Source: a virus
Length of the DNA stretch: 64,000 nucleotides
Reading direction: 5' to 3' (one strand)
Virus record (IMG/VR): IMGVR_UViG_3300042562_001598
Coordinates: 25,149 to 89,148 of that record
The notes beneath the pieces are model-generated. The model did no database searches. It was not told the origin of the DNA and saw only the letters and a list, made by a program, of their open reading frames with translations. How positions within the stretch are numbered: the stretch's first letter is position 1; every line of letters begins with the position of its first letter. Below are positions 27,439-37,794 of this stretch, piece after piece. The translations under genes and the position numbers were made by a program.

Positions 27439-29247
27439 ATGAGTAATAGAATAGATTATAGAGTTATATTAGGGTCTTTGAGATATAAATCAGCGTCAAA
27501 TACTGATTTTATGTTTCAAGTCCCTCTTATTCAAACATCAAAACAAAATATTGAATATGATAAAAATATTGATGTTGATTTAGCACAAGTATATGATAAT
27601 GAACGACAAAAGTCTGATATTTTTAGACCTACTTGTAAATTCTCAATATTATTTAAGAATTCATACACTGGCAGTACAAATTATGTCCCATTAGAAAATA
27701 ATCTTCAATATGTTAATGAAGAAAGTTTAGCGTCATTATCTTGTGTTGACCAAAATCCTGATAATATTAGATGGGAAGGTTTTTTACAATATAATGAATT
27801 TGATTTTATTAGGAACGATTATAATATACCTGGATATACTACACCACCTAATAATCATATAGATTTTATTTCTAAAAGTGCGTCAACATATAATTGGAAT
27901 TTTTATATGACATATCCTTTTGAGAATGTTTATAATAAAAAATTACAATGTATTGAGGGTATTACTAATGAAACTTTAGATTGGGTTGCTAAAGATGGTA
28001 TACCTTTTATTATTGAGAATAAAACTAATAACGGAAACAATATAATATCGTTTATTTGTCCTGTCAAACATGGACTAAATGATGGTGACGCGGTAAAATT
28101 AAATTTTTCATACAATAATATTGATACTTTTTTAGTATATTCATTAGGAAATGATGCTTCTGGTAGTGAAAGTTTTATCTTTAATATATATGATGTAGGT
28201 TTTACTGGAACAACTTTTAATAATAAAAAAGAAGGTACATTTAAACGAATTATAAATATTGATAGTCCTACCGATACAACGTCCATTTATTATGTTAGGA
28301 GACATAAAGTATTAACAAATACGACTGATAATGTATTAGTTAACGCAGGATTTGAACAGAATATATTTGGGACTAAAAAAAAATATGAGAGTGGTAGTTA
28401 CACCCCTAATAAATTATCTAGAGTCTCTATTAAAGAGGGGTCACAATCTTACACATTATCATTCAATTCAGATATTCAGATTAATCCAATTAGAGATAAT
28501 TTGAAGAGACCTATTACTGAATTATTTTTTACTGTTGTTTGGAAAGGGTTTTTTGGATATACTTTTGGTAGGTCAGGTTCTTCAGGGTTATATAAAATGA
28601 AACAAGGATTTGGTTTTAATTTACCTTTAGACCCAATAACTAAATTACCGACAAATTGGTGGAAAGATAGTAATAATGATTCTAATACTAATTTTACGTT
28701 ATCAACTTATAATACACCTTTAGGTATTAACTCCAATGGTCAGAAAATTAATTTTACGTATGTTAATACTTTAAATGTCGGAGATACATTAGATGGTGAT
28801 TTCTGTGAATGGAATTCCTATGAACAAAAAGAAAGAGTTATTTCTAATTTATATCATAAATTAACTCACAATCCTGAAGTTTTTGACACAGGTTTAGTAA
28901 AACCATTAAATACTATTTCTGATAAAAATAATCCATTTGGTTATTATTATCAACCTCATCATAGTTTGACGATTAGAAAATATTCTAGTTATATTGAGGA
29001 AGGGGATAAAAAAAATGTTATAGACATACCTGATTACTCGTATTTTTCAACAACAAAAAACTTGTTTATTTGGAGGGATATTTATACTTATGGTTTTATT
29101 GACGCTGAAAAAATTGGTGTTAATTATCCATTTTTAAATGGTGTTCATTATCCTTATAGAGATATTAATTTTAGAATAATACCTGAAGGGACTAATTATA
29201 AAGAGAATACAATAATAGCTGAACCAACAATAGACGATTGTGAATAA
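27439..29247 (+). CDS. Baseplate/tail structural protein, unknown family
   Basis: A 602-residue Asn/Tyr/Ser-rich, beta-rich protein starting two bases after the giant gene. It has no signal peptide or membrane segments. The N-terminus (YRVILGSLRYKSASNTDFMF, then VPLIQTSKQ) and many aromatic strands suggest a beta-sandwich structural protein. Its place in the wedge/tail run, where T4 has gp8 and the following wedge genes, supports a virion role. I do not recognise a named family. The next gene's GTG start overlaps its 3' end by eight bases. Confidence 0.6.
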   Translation: MSNRIDYRVILGSLRYKSASNTDFMFQVPLIQTSKQNIEYDKNIDVDLAQVYDNERQKSDIFRPTCKFSILFKNSYTGSTNYVPLENNLQYVNEESLASLSCVDQNPDNIRWEGFLQYNEFDFIRNDYNIPGYTTPPNNHIDFISKSASTYNWNFYMTYPFENVYNKKLQCIEGITNETLDWVAKDGIPFIIENKTNNGNNIISFICPVKHGLNDGDAVKLNFSYNNIDTFLVYSLGNDASGSESFIFNIYDVGFTGTTFNNKKEGTFKRIINIDSPTDTTSIYYVRRHKVLTNTTDNVLVNAGFEQNIFGTKKKYESGSYTPNKLSRVSIKEGSQSYTLSFNSDIQINPIRDNLKRPITELFFTVVWKGFFGYTFGRSGSSGLYKMKQGFGFNLPLDPITKLPTNWWKDSNNDSNTNFTLSTYNTPLGINSNGQKINFTYVNTLNVGDTLDGDFCEWNSYEQKERVISNLYHKLTHNPEVFDTGLVKPLNTISDKNNPFGYYYQPHHSLTIRKYSSYIEEGDKKNVIDIPDYSYFSTTKNLFIWRDIYTYGFIDAEKIGVNYPFLNGVHYPYRDINFRIIPEGTNYKENTIIAEPTIDDCE

Positions 29248-30037
29248 TAAATTTACTTTTACATTACCGGAAAACGACAAATATATTAATTTACCTGTTG
29301 AAATCAAGTGGGATTTTAATGGTAAGGAAGATAGTATTGAATTATATGAAGAAGATGTTGTTAAAGAAATTATTGGTATTGCGGAAGATTTCGAAGTCTT
29401 AAGATTTTCTCACGCTTCTTATAGTAGTGATACTAAAACAGATGTAAAATACAATTTCCATTTTTATAGTGGTGATACGACAAATATATCAGCTTCAACG
29501 GCGAGTAATTGGGTGTGTAGTTATATTCCGGAAGGTTTTACTAAATCCGAAGTTTATTATTATTCAAAACCATTCACGAAATCATTTTTTAAATTAGATT
29601 TTTACGATACAAATAATCCAAAATCACAAACTAATTATTTCACGGTTATTATACCCGTTCAACAAGGTAATACTGAAAGTGTTAGTCTTACACCATATAA
29701 ACCTAATGTTAATATTCGTATTCCATCATACAATTTAGATTATGTTGGTGATAAAGAAGGGTTTTTCTTATATTGGTTAAGAAAAAAACAATTTATTGAT
29801 TTAAACACTTTTTATATGACAGCTAAATTTTTTGATGGTAGATTAGGTGTTTATGTTAAAATGATGACAGAACCACAATCAACTTTAACTCAAAAATTTA
29901 CATTTGAAGGTAGTAAATATTTTTATCGTAAAGTAGTTTTAGATTACGAAACTAAAGAATATAAAATATATGATAACTTAGGTACTAGAATTGGAACTGA
30001 TAGTCCCATAAAATGGTATGAATATATAAATCCTTAA
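29240..30037 (+). CDS. Tail/baseplate structural protein, unknown family
   Basis: A 265-residue protein. The best start is GTG at 29240, which overlaps the previous stop by eight bases and gives the N-terminus MNNKFTFTLPENDKYINLPV. It is beta-rich, with a regular strand pattern such as PKSQTNYFTVIIPVQQGN and PNVNIRIPSYNL. There are no catalytic motifs or membrane segments. Its tight linkage to the genes before and after (three bases to the next) argues that it is part of the same virion operon. Family unknown. Confidence 0.55.
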   Translation: MNNKFTFTLPENDKYINLPVEIKWDFNGKEDSIELYEEDVVKEIIGIAEDFEVLRFSHASYSSDTKTDVKYNFHFYSGDTTNISASTASNWVCSYIPEGFTKSEVYYYSKPFTKSFFKLDFYDTNNPKSQTNYFTVIIPVQQGNTESVSLTPYKPNVNIRIPSYNLDYVGDKEGFFLYWLRKKQFIDLNTFYMTAKFFDGRLGVYVKMMTEPQSTLTQKFTFEGSKYFYRKVVLDYETKEYKIYDNLGTRIGTDSPIKWYEYINP

Positions 30038-30040
30038 TTT

Positions 30041-31216
30041 ATGGAAGATAGAAATTATTATATTAAAATTTCACCTGAATTTATAAGTGGGGATATTTTT
30101 AAAACAAAATATTTAGACCCTTATACTGATAATATTGAAATACCGTTTTGTTGTGACATAACAACAAGTGCGGTTACTAAATATTATACAGGTGACACCT
30201 ATGTTTATTCATCAATGACTGATGTATTATCAGGAGGAACAGGAGGGACATCACTATTAACGGGTTTAACTATTCCTATATTTTTAACTGAAACCGCTGT
30301 TGATGTTGGTTATTATTCGGTTTTTGACGGAATGTTATTACAAAAAGAGACGATGACAAATTTCTTGTTCTCGGCAACAACTGGTAGTCCTTACACTTAT
30401 TACTTTTATAACACTTCAGATGTTGAGTTTAAGAAATATTTGGAGTTTTCATCCTACTATGTAGATTGGGGTGATGGCCATAGTTCACCTGTGACCTCAA
30501 CAGCACCTAATTATTATTCACACACTTATTTTAGTGGTGGTAACTATACTATTAGTATGTCCGGTATGAGCCCTTGGGGTTCAAATGTGGTAAAGAAAAC
30601 AATTACAGTACCATATAGTGGTATTACAGCGACAGACCCTAAAGGAACCGCTTATTTCACTCCGGCTGGTGGTAATTGGTCAGGAACATCATTAATGTAT
30701 GATTATATTTTTAGTGGTGATGAAAGTTGTGATACTTATTTAACTAACGATTATACCTTCACTACAACACCATTTTTAGTTACGGGTTATACTAAATCAT
30801 CATTAAATGATTTACAAGTGTATGGTAAATCATCTGAATTAGTTGATGGTAAATTTAGATTAAATACTCAAATTACTGGAACTACAGGTATTGTTGGGAC
30901 ATATTATGGAAAATCTAATGATGGGTTATATACCAGCTATTCAATTAATGGAATGGATTACTATGATTATAATGATGGTACAACATTGTTTGCTGTTTAC
31001 TCGTCTGGGATAACTCCTGATATGGTAATATGTTCAGCGATAACAAAAAATGAAGTTTTACTTAATGTAATTGACGAACCTGAAGTCCAATCAAATATCT
31101 TTATTGAAAGAGGTAAATTATCTGGTTTAGAGAGATTAGAACGAATGGGTGAGATTGATAGTTTGGGTGATTTAGAGAAATATGGGTATGGATTTTTTAA
31201 TGTTATAAAAATATAA
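30041..31216 (+). CDS. Tail protein with PKD-like domain
   Basis: A 391-residue protein. Residues about 130-195 form a PKD-like (polycystic kidney disease) beta-sandwich: YYVDWGDGHSSPVTS, then YYSHTYFSGGNYTISMSG. These have the W-GDG, HxY and G-Y-T-I/V positions of that family. PKD domains are carbohydrate- or protein-binding modules common on the surface of Bacteroidetes. The rest is Ser/Thr/Gly-rich beta structure. The C-terminus has the helix IERGKLSGLERLERMGEID, which may anchor it in the tail. I infer a surface-exposed tail component. Confidence 0.6.
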   Translation: MEDRNYYIKISPEFISGDIFKTKYLDPYTDNIEIPFCCDITTSAVTKYYTGDTYVYSSMTDVLSGGTGGTSLLTGLTIPIFLTETAVDVGYYSVFDGMLLQKETMTNFLFSATTGSPYTYYFYNTSDVEFKKYLEFSSYYVDWGDGHSSPVTSTAPNYYSHTYFSGGNYTISMSGMSPWGSNVVKKTITVPYSGITATDPKGTAYFTPAGGNWSGTSLMYDYIFSGDESCDTYLTNDYTFTTTPFLVTGYTKSSLNDLQVYGKSSELVDGKFRLNTQITGTTGIVGTYYGKSNDGLYTSYSINGMDYYDYNDGTTLFAVYSSGITPDMVICSAITKNEVLLNVIDEPEVQSNIFIERGKLSGLERLERMGEIDSLGDLEKYGYGFFNVIKI

Positions 31217-31220
31217 TATT

Positions 31221-31229
31221 GATATTTAT
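31221..31229 (+). promoter_or_regulatory. Candidate late-type element (GATATTTAT)
   Basis: GATATTTAT is followed by a second copy-like stretch that contains TATAAATA on the + strand (the T4 late -10 sequence). It lies about 36 bases before the ATG at 31266 in a gap of about 50 bases. Function inferred. Confidence 0.4.
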
Positions 31230-31265
31230 ATATAAATAATAAACGAATTAATAACAATATAAAAC

Positions 31266-32174
31266 ATGTCGGTAGGAAGTTACGGAACTATAAGACCAAG
31301 TGATGTCAGTCCAGAGGATGTGGAAATAATTTTAAATTATACACCTAGTCGTGATTATACAGATAATTTTCTTTTAACAAAATTAGACGCTAAATCAATA
31401 CTTAGACCTTATTATAATAATGATAAAACAGGTGGAAACGCCAATGTTGAAATATTAGGTGGGTTATATAATTTAAGATTACCAGCTGAACAATTTAACA
31501 AAATTGGTATTTACACATTAATGATAAGACCAGCACAAATCAGAACTAAAATTTTGGATTGTGGTGTATTATCGTCATTACCTAATGTTAAAGGTATTAT
31601 TATTGATTTAAACAATGTTCCTACTGATTTTAGAAATAAATTTGTTAATCAAGGTTTAGTTGGTTTTAGAATTGAATATTTAAATTCAGATGGTACAAAA
31701 ATACCTAATTTTTTTAGGATTATAACCTCATCATTCTTTTGTGAACCGGTTATTCAGAATTTAACTAATACATCTCAAAAAGCTATACGATATAGATACA
31801 CAGATAGTAATAGTAATTTAATTTATTGTACTGTTTCACCATCGTCAGCGCCATCAAACAAACCAAATGCGACACCTTATATAGGTCAACCAGACCAAAA
31901 TATTATTATTACTAATACATTCTTCAACCCTATTAGTGTTGATATTGAAATTGCGGAACATGATATTTCTACATTGGCAATTGCATTGTATGGTAATCAA
32001 ACAAAATCTATTGATGATGGTATCTATACTATATACGATACTCAAAATAATATTTACAAACAATATAACTTATACGAAATTAGAGACCAATTTAACGCTT
32101 TATTGTATGAAGTTAGACAAGATAGAGGAAATAATATTGATTTCAGTAAAAACTTTACAAATATTACACAATAA
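31266..32174 (+). CDS. Baseplate/tail structural protein, unknown family
   Basis: A 302-residue protein. It has alternating strands, for example GIYTLMIRPAQIRTKILDCG and LVGFRIEYLNSDGTK, and a C-terminal helix rich in Tyr/Gln/Asp (YNLYEIRDQFNALLYEVRQD). There is no motif I can name. The ATG of the next, much larger structural gene overlaps its stop codon (TAATG), so the two are translationally coupled. A candidate late-type element lies upstream. Role in the virion is inferred from this setting. Confidence 0.55.
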   Translation: MSVGSYGTIRPSDVSPEDVEIILNYTPSRDYTDNFLLTKLDAKSILRPYYNNDKTGGNANVEILGGLYNLRLPAEQFNKIGIYTLMIRPAQIRTKILDCGVLSSLPNVKGIIIDLNNVPTDFRNKFVNQGLVGFRIEYLNSDGTKIPNFFRIITSSFFCEPVIQNLTNTSQKAIRYRYTDSNSNLIYCTVSPSSAPSNKPNATPYIGQPDQNIIITNTFFNPISVDIEIAEHDISTLAIALYGNQTKSIDDGIYTIYDTQNNIYKQYNLYEIRDQFNALLYEVRQDRGNNIDFSKNFTNITQ

Positions 32175-35100
32175 TGGCGTTAATAAAATATAAAAATCCC
32201 CCAATCGTTCCTGCGACAGGAGCTGGAACATTCTCCGATGACCTAGTAGGGTTTCAATTGGTGACTGGTGGTGGTTTAACGCAAGGAAATTTTGAGTTTA
32301 CACAATCAATTACTGAAAAGAACAATAGGACTTTTAATACAGGTAATTTTTCAAATCCAATATCCTTAGAGGGTTTAGGTGTTGAGAGTGTTGCACAATC
32401 AAAAGCGATATTTGAGAAAAACTTTAATGTTTACCCGAATTACGATTTAAGTGATATTACAAATTTTACTTTATACGGTTCAATGGTTAAGAGAATATCC
32501 TCATCAATTGAAACGATATTGACTAAATTCCCGGCAGGTATTGAATCTACTTTTATGGGTTCAAATTATGTAACGGGTGAAACGGCTTCAAATATTTCAT
32601 ATAGTGAGATTGATGATACAACAACTTTTGAGTTAAGTGTGTCTAAAATCCGTAATCCGTTTGATGTTGACTTTACAACCAATTCAACCAGAAACTTACA
32701 GTTAAGAGAAGTTCAGGTTTCGTCATTAAGGAATATGACTACTCAGTATGCGAAATATTCGTTATATTTCAATGGTGAGGGTTATGAATTAAATGGTATT
32801 ATACCGACAACATCATCAAGTAGTGGAATTTTAACTTTAAAAGTTACAGGTAATCCATTTTCAGGTCAATCATTTAGTTATACTGATTTTATTGTTAGAC
32901 CTAATGATTTTGAATCAAATAAAGTATTTATTGATGGTTTAGATGAGGTTGAAAAGTTTTTATTAAATAGAAATATTACTCCTAAATACACGGCAGTATT
33001 TAAAGTTCCTAAAGATGCTGATGACGGTACTTATTATACTTTAAATCAAGAGGTTACTTGGCCGATAGAAGGTGTGTGGAATTTAGACATTTCAAGTAAT
33101 TCATTTAATAATTATTTAACAACATTGAATACAATTAGTGAATCTATGGATTCATATAAGACTAATTTAATTTCAAGGTTTTTAACAACTGGAGCATTTA
33201 AAGAGTTTGACACATCTGACCAAAAGATGGAAAAAGTTCTTCAAATTTACGGACGAGGGTTTGATGAGACTAAAAAATTCATAAACGGATTGGCGTATAT
33301 GAATTCTGTTAATTATAATGTTGGGAATGATATTCCATCTAAATTACTTAAAAATTTAGCACAAACACTAGGTTGGAACACTAATATTTCACCAACATCT
33401 GAAGACGACTTTTTAAGTTCGGTTTTTGGTGAAAAAAATAATGAAAAATCAAAATTTACAGGTATTTCAACACCGGCAACACCGGATGAGTTGAATTATC
33501 AGTTTTATAGGAATTTAATTATGAATTCCGCATATCTTTTCAAGGCAAAGGGGACTAGAAAATCAATTGAAATGTTAATGAGATTGATTGGTGCTCCGGA
33601 TGCTTTAGTTGAATTTAATGAACACATTTATTTGGCTGACCAAAAGATTAATATAAATAATTTCAATACACAATACGCTGAAATTTCAGGGGGTACTTAT
33701 GCTAAAGAATTACCAACACTTGAAGCTGGTAACACTTTTAAGATTAAGGGTGAGATATTTACAGGGTTTACAACCGAAACAGTTATTAAAGATGTAAACA
33801 TAAGTAGAGGGCAATATCCTGTTGATGAAGAGGGTTATCCTTCATCACCAATTAATACTGATGAATTTTTCTTTGAAAAAGGTAGTGGTTGGTTTGAATC
33901 AACACCAAAACATAGGTCACCTGAACAAGTTGATTTAACTAATAGTGTTTTCACTGGTAGTAATCCTAGTTATCAAACTACCTTAACGCCATATTCATAT
34001 GGTCAAGAGTATTTTGATAGGTTTAGAACATTACCATATATGAATTTAGGATATTCGTTAACTCTAACCATTGACAACAATAAAAGTTGGGTTGATAGTG
34101 AGGTTGGGTTAAGGTCTAATTTAGATGGGGGTTATAATGCACAATATTATACTAGTGATGATAAACTAGTTTTAAATGCTAAAAATGTTGATTTATTTTT
34201 AAATCCGGCACAAGGATTAGTTTACGATGTATGGTATATGTCAAGAACTTATAATTATCCAATTCCGAGTGAAGGTTTAAAAACATATCCTGAATACCCA
34301 CAAAGAGGTGGAGTTGACTGGACAGATATTAATCCACAACCTGATAGAAAAACATTTTTTGAGTTCGCTCAAACATTTTGGAATACAACTATTAATGTTA
34401 GAAATAGACAATTTGCGACAGATGGGGGAACGATGGGTTATCCTACACTCCAATCAATATATTGGAAATATTTAGAGTCTGAAAAAAACGCTGGTATCAA
34501 AAATGATAACTTTAACTACGACACTATGATGGAGTATGTTAATGGAATTGGTGATTATTGGGTTAGATTAGTTGAACAAATGATACCTGCGAGTACTATT
34601 TGGAATACTGGGGTAAAAATAGAGAATTCTATATTTCATAGACAAAAATATGCTTGGAGAAGACAAAGAGGATGTCAATTCATTCCTACTCCTTGTAATC
34701 CATGTCAATTAACGACAAATATATACACCTATGATTGTCCAAATCAGTCTGTTGAATGTTTTAAATATCCTTGGGAGACTAATTCAAGTACACAATCATT
34801 CAATGGTGTTTTAGGTACTGTGTTAACTAATTATTTAACAAGTCAAGATTATACATTGGATAATTGTATAATAGATAGTATAAATAGTGATTGGTATGTT
34901 GATTTACGACTTGACGATACTATTGTTGTTAAACAATACTTTTTCTCTGGTCAAGGCGGGCCTAACGGAGGGAATAGTTCGCCTAGTAAAACACAATGGG
35001 ATGTTGCGTTATCAACAGCGTTAACTAGTTTATTAACTTATGGCTATGAGTATACTTTAACAAGTAATACTGTAACTGTTTATAACAAAATCTGTTCTAA

Positions 35101-35188
35101 AAATACTTCAGGTATTAATTTCAAGTTAAATGTTGGTGTTGATTTCACGATAAACTGTCCTGTTTATACTAAATCTTTATACGAATAA
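32174..35188 (+). CDS. Large tail/baseplate protein with gpI-like segment
   Basis: A 1004-residue structural protein. Residues about 345-490 recall tail protein I-type baseplate proteins: IYGRGFDETKKFINGLAYMN, IPSKLLKNLAQTLGW, RNLIMNSAYLFKAKGTRKSI and MLMRLIGAPDALVEF. This is the helix-LGW-helix-KGT-helix-lG order. The N-terminus (QLVTGGGLTQGNFEFTQSI) and C-terminus are beta-rich. The last 140 residues contain a Cys-rich segment (IPTPCNPCQL, DCPNQSVEC). It probably links the wedge to the fibres encoded downstream. The fold assignment of the middle part is tentative. Confidence 0.6.
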   Translation: MALIKYKNPPIVPATGAGTFSDDLVGFQLVTGGGLTQGNFEFTQSITEKNNRTFNTGNFSNPISLEGLGVESVAQSKAIFEKNFNVYPNYDLSDITNFTLYGSMVKRISSSIETILTKFPAGIESTFMGSNYVTGETASNISYSEIDDTTTFELSVSKIRNPFDVDFTTNSTRNLQLREVQVSSLRNMTTQYAKYSLYFNGEGYELNGIIPTTSSSSGILTLKVTGNPFSGQSFSYTDFIVRPNDFESNKVFIDGLDEVEKFLLNRNITPKYTAVFKVPKDADDGTYYTLNQEVTWPIEGVWNLDISSNSFNNYLTTLNTISESMDSYKTNLISRFLTTGAFKEFDTSDQKMEKVLQIYGRGFDETKKFINGLAYMNSVNYNVGNDIPSKLLKNLAQTLGWNTNISPTSEDDFLSSVFGEKNNEKSKFTGISTPATPDELNYQFYRNLIMNSAYLFKAKGTRKSIEMLMRLIGAPDALVEFNEHIYLADQKININNFNTQYAEISGGTYAKELPTLEAGNTFKIKGEIFTGFTTETVIKDVNISRGQYPVDEEGYPSSPINTDEFFFEKGSGWFESTPKHRSPEQVDLTNSVFTGSNPSYQTTLTPYSYGQEYFDRFRTLPYMNLGYSLTLTIDNNKSWVDSEVGLRSNLDGGYNAQYYTSDDKLVLNAKNVDLFLNPAQGLVYDVWYMSRTYNYPIPSEGLKTYPEYPQRGGVDWTDINPQPDRKTFFEFAQTFWNTTINVRNRQFATDGGTMGYPTLQSIYWKYLESEKNAGIKNDNFNYDTMMEYVNGIGDYWVRLVEQMIPASTIWNTGVKIENSIFHRQKYAWRRQRGCQFIPTPCNPCQLTTNIYTYDCPNQSVECFKYPWETNSSTQSFNGVLGTVLTNYLTSQDYTLDNCIIDSINSDWYVDLRLDDTIVVKQYFFSGQGGPNGGNSSPSKTQWDVALSTALTSLLTYGYEYTLTSNTVTVYNKICSKNTSGINFKLNVGVDFTINCPVYTKSLYE

Positions 35189-35207
35189 AATAAATAAAAT
35201 AATATAA

Positions 35208-37412
35208 ATGAGTTGTTTTTTATCATATACACAAAGTGTAACCGGGGATTGTTCCAATACTAATGTTGGTGCTTTTACTATTAATATTAATGGTGAAGCA
35301 CCGGACTATATTATACAATGGTTAAGTCCACCTTTAGGTACAATTGCTTTGGGTGCTGGTGTTACAGCTTATACTCAAACTAATTTATCGGGGGGAACTT
35401 ATAGTTTTAATGTTATTGACTCTTGTTTACCTACTAATACAACACAACCAATTAATATTTATATTTCTACAGGTACTTGTGTTAGTTTAAACAATGTGGT
35501 TAATACATTATGTGGTAGTAATAATGGTACTTTAACAGCTGAAAATAGTAACTTTTACGACACCTCAGAATTTTATTTATACGAAACAACTAATGGTTAT
35601 ATAACATCTGGTTCGTCCTTTGGTAATTCATTCACTTTTAATGATTTGTCACCTGGGTTTTATTATGTCGTTGGTAATGATGGTGGAGGATGTACGGGTA
35701 AATCAGAAACTTGTATTATAAAAAGTTCAACAACAATTGATTATGGTTTTTATATTGTAAATGACGCTGGGTGTACTGTAAATTCAGGTAAAGTTTTTAT
35801 AACCGGTTTAACAGGTAACCCCCCATATACTTATTTATGGAGTAATGGTGCGGTTACAGATTCTATTAGTGGTTTAACTGCTGGGTATTATAGTGTTTCT
35901 GTTACTGATAGTACTTATTGTACAATATCAAAAAGTGCTATGGTTATTGATGTACCATCAGTTGGTTTAGGAGCTTTTGTTGTTACAAGTCCTTCATGTT
36001 TCACTAGTGATGGTGAGGTTGAGGTTATAATAACAGGAGGAACAGCACCATATTATTATTTAGGGTCTAATGGACAATCATATATATCTTTCAGTACTTC
36101 TCAAACATTTACAGGTTTAGGTGGGGGATTATTCACGGTAACTGTAACGGACGCTGGATTATGTAGTTTTACAAGTTCAATTTCTGTTTTAGTTCCAAAT
36201 GGATTTAGTATTGCGACTATTGGTATAATAAATTCTAGTTGTAATAATTATGATGGGTCTATTTCACCGATTAGTTTATTTGGTGGTAGTGGGAATTATG
36301 TTTATAGTTTAACTTATCCTGATGGACATACAATTTCTCAATCTACTACTAATAGTAATTGGTCGTTTAATGGATTATCAGGTGGAACATACACATTAAG
36401 TATTAATGACGGGACTTGTTCTTTTGTGAGTGCTTACACTATTGATAACCAAGTTAAATATACCTTAAGTACCTCAACAACTGGGGTAACTTGTGGTTTA
36501 GATAATGGTTCGGTAACTTTAACTATTGGTTCTGGAGGAACACCACCATATTTATATGAGATTGATGGACAATCAATAAGTACGTCATTTACCTCACATA
36601 CCTTTAATAATTTAAGTTATGGGTCTAATATGGCTTCGGTTACAGATTCATCAACACTTATTTGTAAACAAAATACTCCTTTTTTTATTGATGGTAGTTC
36701 AGGCGTTGATTTTACTTTAAATAGTACAAATGCAACCAATGGTTCTAATGGGACTATTTCAACATTAATTACAAGTGGTGAACCACCATTCACTTTAGAA
36801 TGGAGTAATAATGTAAATGGTCAAACAGGTTTAACCATAACTAATTTATCCGCGTCAACATATACCCTTAAAGTTACTGATAGTAATAGTTGTGTTAAAA
36901 CTCAAAGTGTTGTAATTAATGGTTCTGTGATTTTAGGTTCTTACCAAACATATGAAATATGTGAGGATATTTTTAGTGATACAACTACATTAGGTAAAAA
37001 AGGTCCTAAAGAAATGTTAAACGAAGGATTTTATGATTTAACTTCAGATTTTACGGATTGTATTCTTAATAACGCCATTTTTACTGTTATGGTTGACATA
37101 AGTGGAGTTACGGCATCAACCGAGTTTTATACAGGGTATACTTTAAATGATTATCCTACTGATAGTGTATATGAAACCGAATTATCTAATTTAATTGAGA
37201 GTTATCCACAAATTGGGGATGTTATTCTTATTCATTCTGAAAATACTATTGTGATAAAAACAAGTTGTGAAACTGAATATTTGGTTGATACGAGTATTAA
37301 AACATATCTTAAGATTAATTATGATATTTCTTGTGTTGTTGCGGATTGTGTACCACCTGTGCCTTGTACAACAGATTTTGTTATGAGTGGTTATAGTTAT
37401 AATATTTCTTAA
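35208..37412 (+). CDS. Tail fibre / adhesin with seven SprB-like repeats
   Basis: A 734-residue protein made of about seven tandem repeats of 75-85 residues (residues about 5-575), then a unique C-terminal domain of about 160 residues. Each repeat has the SprB pattern: a cysteine, N-G-T/S, a GG-x-PPY-x-Y-x-W turn, G-L-xx-GxYxVxVTD, then Cys. Examples are GNPPYTYLWSNG, GLTAGYYSVSVTDSTYC and GGTYTLSINDGTC. SprB repeats are a Bacteroidetes surface-adhesin family known from gliding motility. In a phage tail operon they would form an extended host-binding fibre. The repeats are diverged rather than identical. Receptor binding by the C-terminal domain is inferred. Confidence 0.75.
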   Translation: MSCFLSYTQSVTGDCSNTNVGAFTININGEAPDYIIQWLSPPLGTIALGAGVTAYTQTNLSGGTYSFNVIDSCLPTNTTQPINIYISTGTCVSLNNVVNTLCGSNNGTLTAENSNFYDTSEFYLYETTNGYITSGSSFGNSFTFNDLSPGFYYVVGNDGGGCTGKSETCIIKSSTTIDYGFYIVNDAGCTVNSGKVFITGLTGNPPYTYLWSNGAVTDSISGLTAGYYSVSVTDSTYCTISKSAMVIDVPSVGLGAFVVTSPSCFTSDGEVEVIITGGTAPYYYLGSNGQSYISFSTSQTFTGLGGGLFTVTVTDAGLCSFTSSISVLVPNGFSIATIGIINSSCNNYDGSISPISLFGGSGNYVYSLTYPDGHTISQSTTNSNWSFNGLSGGTYTLSINDGTCSFVSAYTIDNQVKYTLSTSTTGVTCGLDNGSVTLTIGSGGTPPYLYEIDGQSISTSFTSHTFNNLSYGSNMASVTDSSTLICKQNTPFFIDGSSGVDFTLNSTNATNGSNGTISTLITSGEPPFTLEWSNNVNGQTGLTITNLSASTYTLKVTDSNSCVKTQSVVINGSVILGSYQTYEICEDIFSDTTTLGKKGPKEMLNEGFYDLTSDFTDCILNNAIFTVMVDISGVTASTEFYTGYTLNDYPTDSVYETELSNLIESYPQIGDVILIHSENTIVIKTSCETEYLVDTSIKTYLKINYDISCVVADCVPPVPCTTDFVMSGYSYNIS

Positions 37413-37423
37413 ATAAATTACAT

Positions 37424-37723
37424 ATGACATCAATTGATTTATATTCTATTAGTGGTTTAAATTATCCATATACTGTTTATGTTTGTGATGTATATGGAAA
37501 TCAGTGTATTTTAGTGTCAGTTATTTCTTCAAATGTTCCACCATATAATACAATATTATTACCACCATTATTTGACCACGCGCCTGCGGTTGGAATCAAA
37601 ATCATCACATCAGATGGTTGTGAAAGATTTAAGGTCTTTAATTGTGTTTTAATTTATAAACAATTCCAAGATTTGGAGTTATTTGAGTTTATGGATGGTA
37701 TTCAATATGATTTCCAAAATTAA
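37424..37723 (+). CDS. Small tail-fibre-associated protein, paralogue of the gene at 45619
   Basis: A 99-residue protein of one beta-domain: YPYTVYVCDVYGNQCIL, then a Pro-rich strand and IKIITSDGCERFKVFN. The positions of its cysteines, prolines and final DGCE motif match the reverse-strand 71-residue protein at 45619-45834 ([16 protein letters not shown] ... [10 protein letters not shown]), so the two are paralogues. It follows the SprB-repeat fibre by 11 bases and may be a fibre tip or chaperone. Its function is unknown. A weak AT-only hairpin follows at 37740. Confidence 0.6.
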   Translation: MTSIDLYSISGLNYPYTVYVCDVYGNQCILVSVISSNVPPYNTILLPPLFDHAPAVGIKIITSDGCERFKVFNCVLIYKQFQDLELFEFMDGIQYDFQN

Positions 37724-37739
37724 AGTATTTATTAATATG

Positions 37740-37768
37740 GAAAATTATTTAATTTGTCAATAATTTTC
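37740..37768 (+). other. AT-only hairpin between fibre genes
   Basis: A perfect ten-base-pair inverted repeat (GAAAATTATT/AATAATTTTC) with a nine-base loop, in a 71-base gap. It is composed almost only of A:T pairs and has no long T-run. It may be a weak terminator or an mRNA processing element. Confidence 0.35.
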
Positions 37769-37794
37769 TTATAATTTATTGAATATTAAAATTT

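Noticed and set aside
27930-28286. 118-residue reverse-strand frame
   Set aside because: It is contained within the 602-residue structural gene and has no recognisable features.
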